From Nissolia schottii (lineage: Eukaryota; Streptophyta; Magnoliopsida; Fabales; Fabaceae), in assembly GCA_003254905.1 (NCBI GenBank), contig QANU01076285.1, positions 76,004-140,003 on the forward strand: a stretch of 64,000 bases of DNA, given 5' to 3'. Within the stretch, counting starts at the first letter, position 1. Every line of letters begins with the position of its first letter. Of the stretch, positions 63,510 through 64,000 are shown one piece after another. The position numbers and the translations under genes are program-made. Under the pieces are notes generated by a model. It saw only the letters and a program-made list of their open reading frames with translations, had not been told where the DNA came from and made no database searches.

Positions 63510-63517
63510 TATAAATA
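63510..63517 (+). promoter_or_regulatory. TATA box of the CACTA-internal transcription unit
   Basis: TATAAATA in AGTATAAATACCCC, followed by a CT-rich leader-like stretch (TCTTCTCTTCTCTCATCG). It stands about 170 bases before the first foldback, a normal distance for a plant small-RNA precursor. Confidence 0.6.
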
Positions 63518-63680
63518 CCCCTCCCCCCATCCTTCTAAATTGTACCATATTTTCTATTCTCTTCTCTTCTCTCATCGATTCTCCCCTTTATTATCCGTCG
63601 TGCGATGCTTTTGTCGTCGTGGACGTGATATTAGTTTAATTTGGTTATCAGTCTGCCGCTGTTGTGTAAACTGAGTCATC

Positions 63681-63776
63681 TAATGGATGCGAAGTCCAAG
63701 ATGATGGTAATTATCAGCTGTCCCGTTGGGGGAATAGTGATGACTACCATCGTCTTGGACTTTGTCATTCATTAAC
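63681..63776 (+). ncRNA. Foldback 1, microRNA-precursor-like
   Basis: The core stem pairs 63692-63716 (AAGTCCAAGATGATGGTAAT onward) with 63738-63762 (ending CATCGTCTTGGACTT): 25 positions with one mismatch and two G-U pairs, and a 21-base loop. Pairing extends less perfectly to about 63681 and 63776. This geometry suits Dicer-like processing to 21-24-nt RNAs. I do not recognise a known microRNA. A siRNA-producing inverted repeat is the alternative. Confidence 0.5.
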
Positions 63777-63832
63777 TGGCTGATTATTAATTAATTATTA
63801 TCTAATTTTTCTAAGCTTATTACTTGCGCCAC

Positions 63833-63961
63833 GTTAATTGGGAGAGTGATAAAGGCCAAGCCCAAGGTGGTTGTAATTAGGTGTTGGGGATTATCATATT
63901 ATTGTTTTCCCAACTTGATTACAACCATGTTGGTCTTGGCCTTTATCAATCGCTCAATTAA
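63833..63961 (+). ncRNA. Foldback 2, microRNA-precursor-like
   Basis: The core stem pairs 63849-63878 (GATAAAGGCCAAGCCCAAGG onward) with the arm around 63921-63950 (ending TTGGTCTTGGCCTTTATC): about 30 positions with two mismatches and one G-U. It continues inward (TTGGG with CCCAA) and outward (TTAATTG with CAATTAA), so the full stem is about 50 bp. Its arms resemble those of foldback 1 (AAG-CCAAG, then GGT-GTAATTA), so the two probably arose by duplication. Confidence 0.5.
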
Positions 63962-64000
63962 AGTGTCGCCAGGGCTTAGCAAAAATTAAGTGTGCATTAC

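Larger units (their letters stand above)
62882..64000 (+). mobile_element. CACTA-superfamily element, left terminal part
   Basis: Begins CACTACAACAAAAATGAC, the diagnostic CACTA end. The next 600 bases hold more than ten copies of ACCGTCGG/CCGACGGTAA in both orientations, the type of subterminal array bound by CACTA transposase. A segment of about 155 bases is duplicated in tandem (about 63185-63340 and 63341-63495), sharing GACGGTAAGTGC, TTCAACCGA and ATTAATCGTCGCACCG. A TATA box and two foldbacks follow. No transposase is inside the window; the element continues past the right edge, so completeness is unknown. Confidence 0.85.

Noticed and set aside
1-64000. CRISPR arrays, bacterial operons, ribosome binding sites, rRNA genes
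   Set aside because: This is plant nuclear DNA; none of these was seen on either strand.

Overview
This is nuclear DNA from a flowering plant, most likely a core eudicot. The genes have GT-AG introns, the intergenic DNA is very AT-rich, and the protein families are plant-specific: type I formin, GATL glycosyltransferase, germin-like protein, and a chloroplast ISE2-type helicase. I cannot name the species; a woody rosid would fit.

Seven protein-coding genes can be modelled. In order they are: an ISE2-type chloroplast DExH RNA helicase (+, 1319-9710, 8 exons); mitochondrial pyruvate dehydrogenase E1 alpha (+, 13754-19923, 9 exons); a GATL8/9-type galacturonosyltransferase-like protein (+, 41519-42676, 1 exon); a germin-like protein (-, 44536-45198); a WVD2-like/TPX2-family-related protein (+, 47447-51014, 8 exons); a type I formin of the FH4/FH8 kind (-, 52338-55027, 2 exons); and a secreted double prolamin-like (ECA1-type) cysteine-rich protein (-, 60656-61249). 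Joining the exons of the multi-exon genes keeps the reading frame throughout. From memory, five of the seven correspond to two Arabidopsis chromosome 1 segments (around At1g24150-At1g24180 and At1g70070-At1g70140), so the window looks like the unduplicated ancestral order.

The rest is accessory DNA. Elements with visible target-site duplications are a hAT-type element in ISE2 intron 6 (8 bp), a Mutator-like element carrying a gene-like fragment in PDH intron 4 (9 bp), a PIF/Harbinger-like element (TAA) at 11942-13037, and a short palindrome-rich element (10 bp) at 23229-23672. There are also Stowaway-like MITEs and several LTR fossils. One fossil is unusual: two about 1.07-kb LTR copies in inverted orientation around a short gag-like remnant (23741-26300). 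The 15 kb between the palindromic LTR and the GATL gene (26.3-41.4 kb) has no gene that I can support.

The most interesting region is the last 1.1 kb. A CACTA-superfamily terminus begins at 62882, with dense ACCGTCGG/CCGACGGT subterminal motifs and a TATA box at 63510. It is followed by two consecutive long near-perfect foldbacks (about 63681-63776 and 63833-63961) that resemble a tandem microRNA or small-RNA precursor carried by the transposon. The element runs off the right edge.
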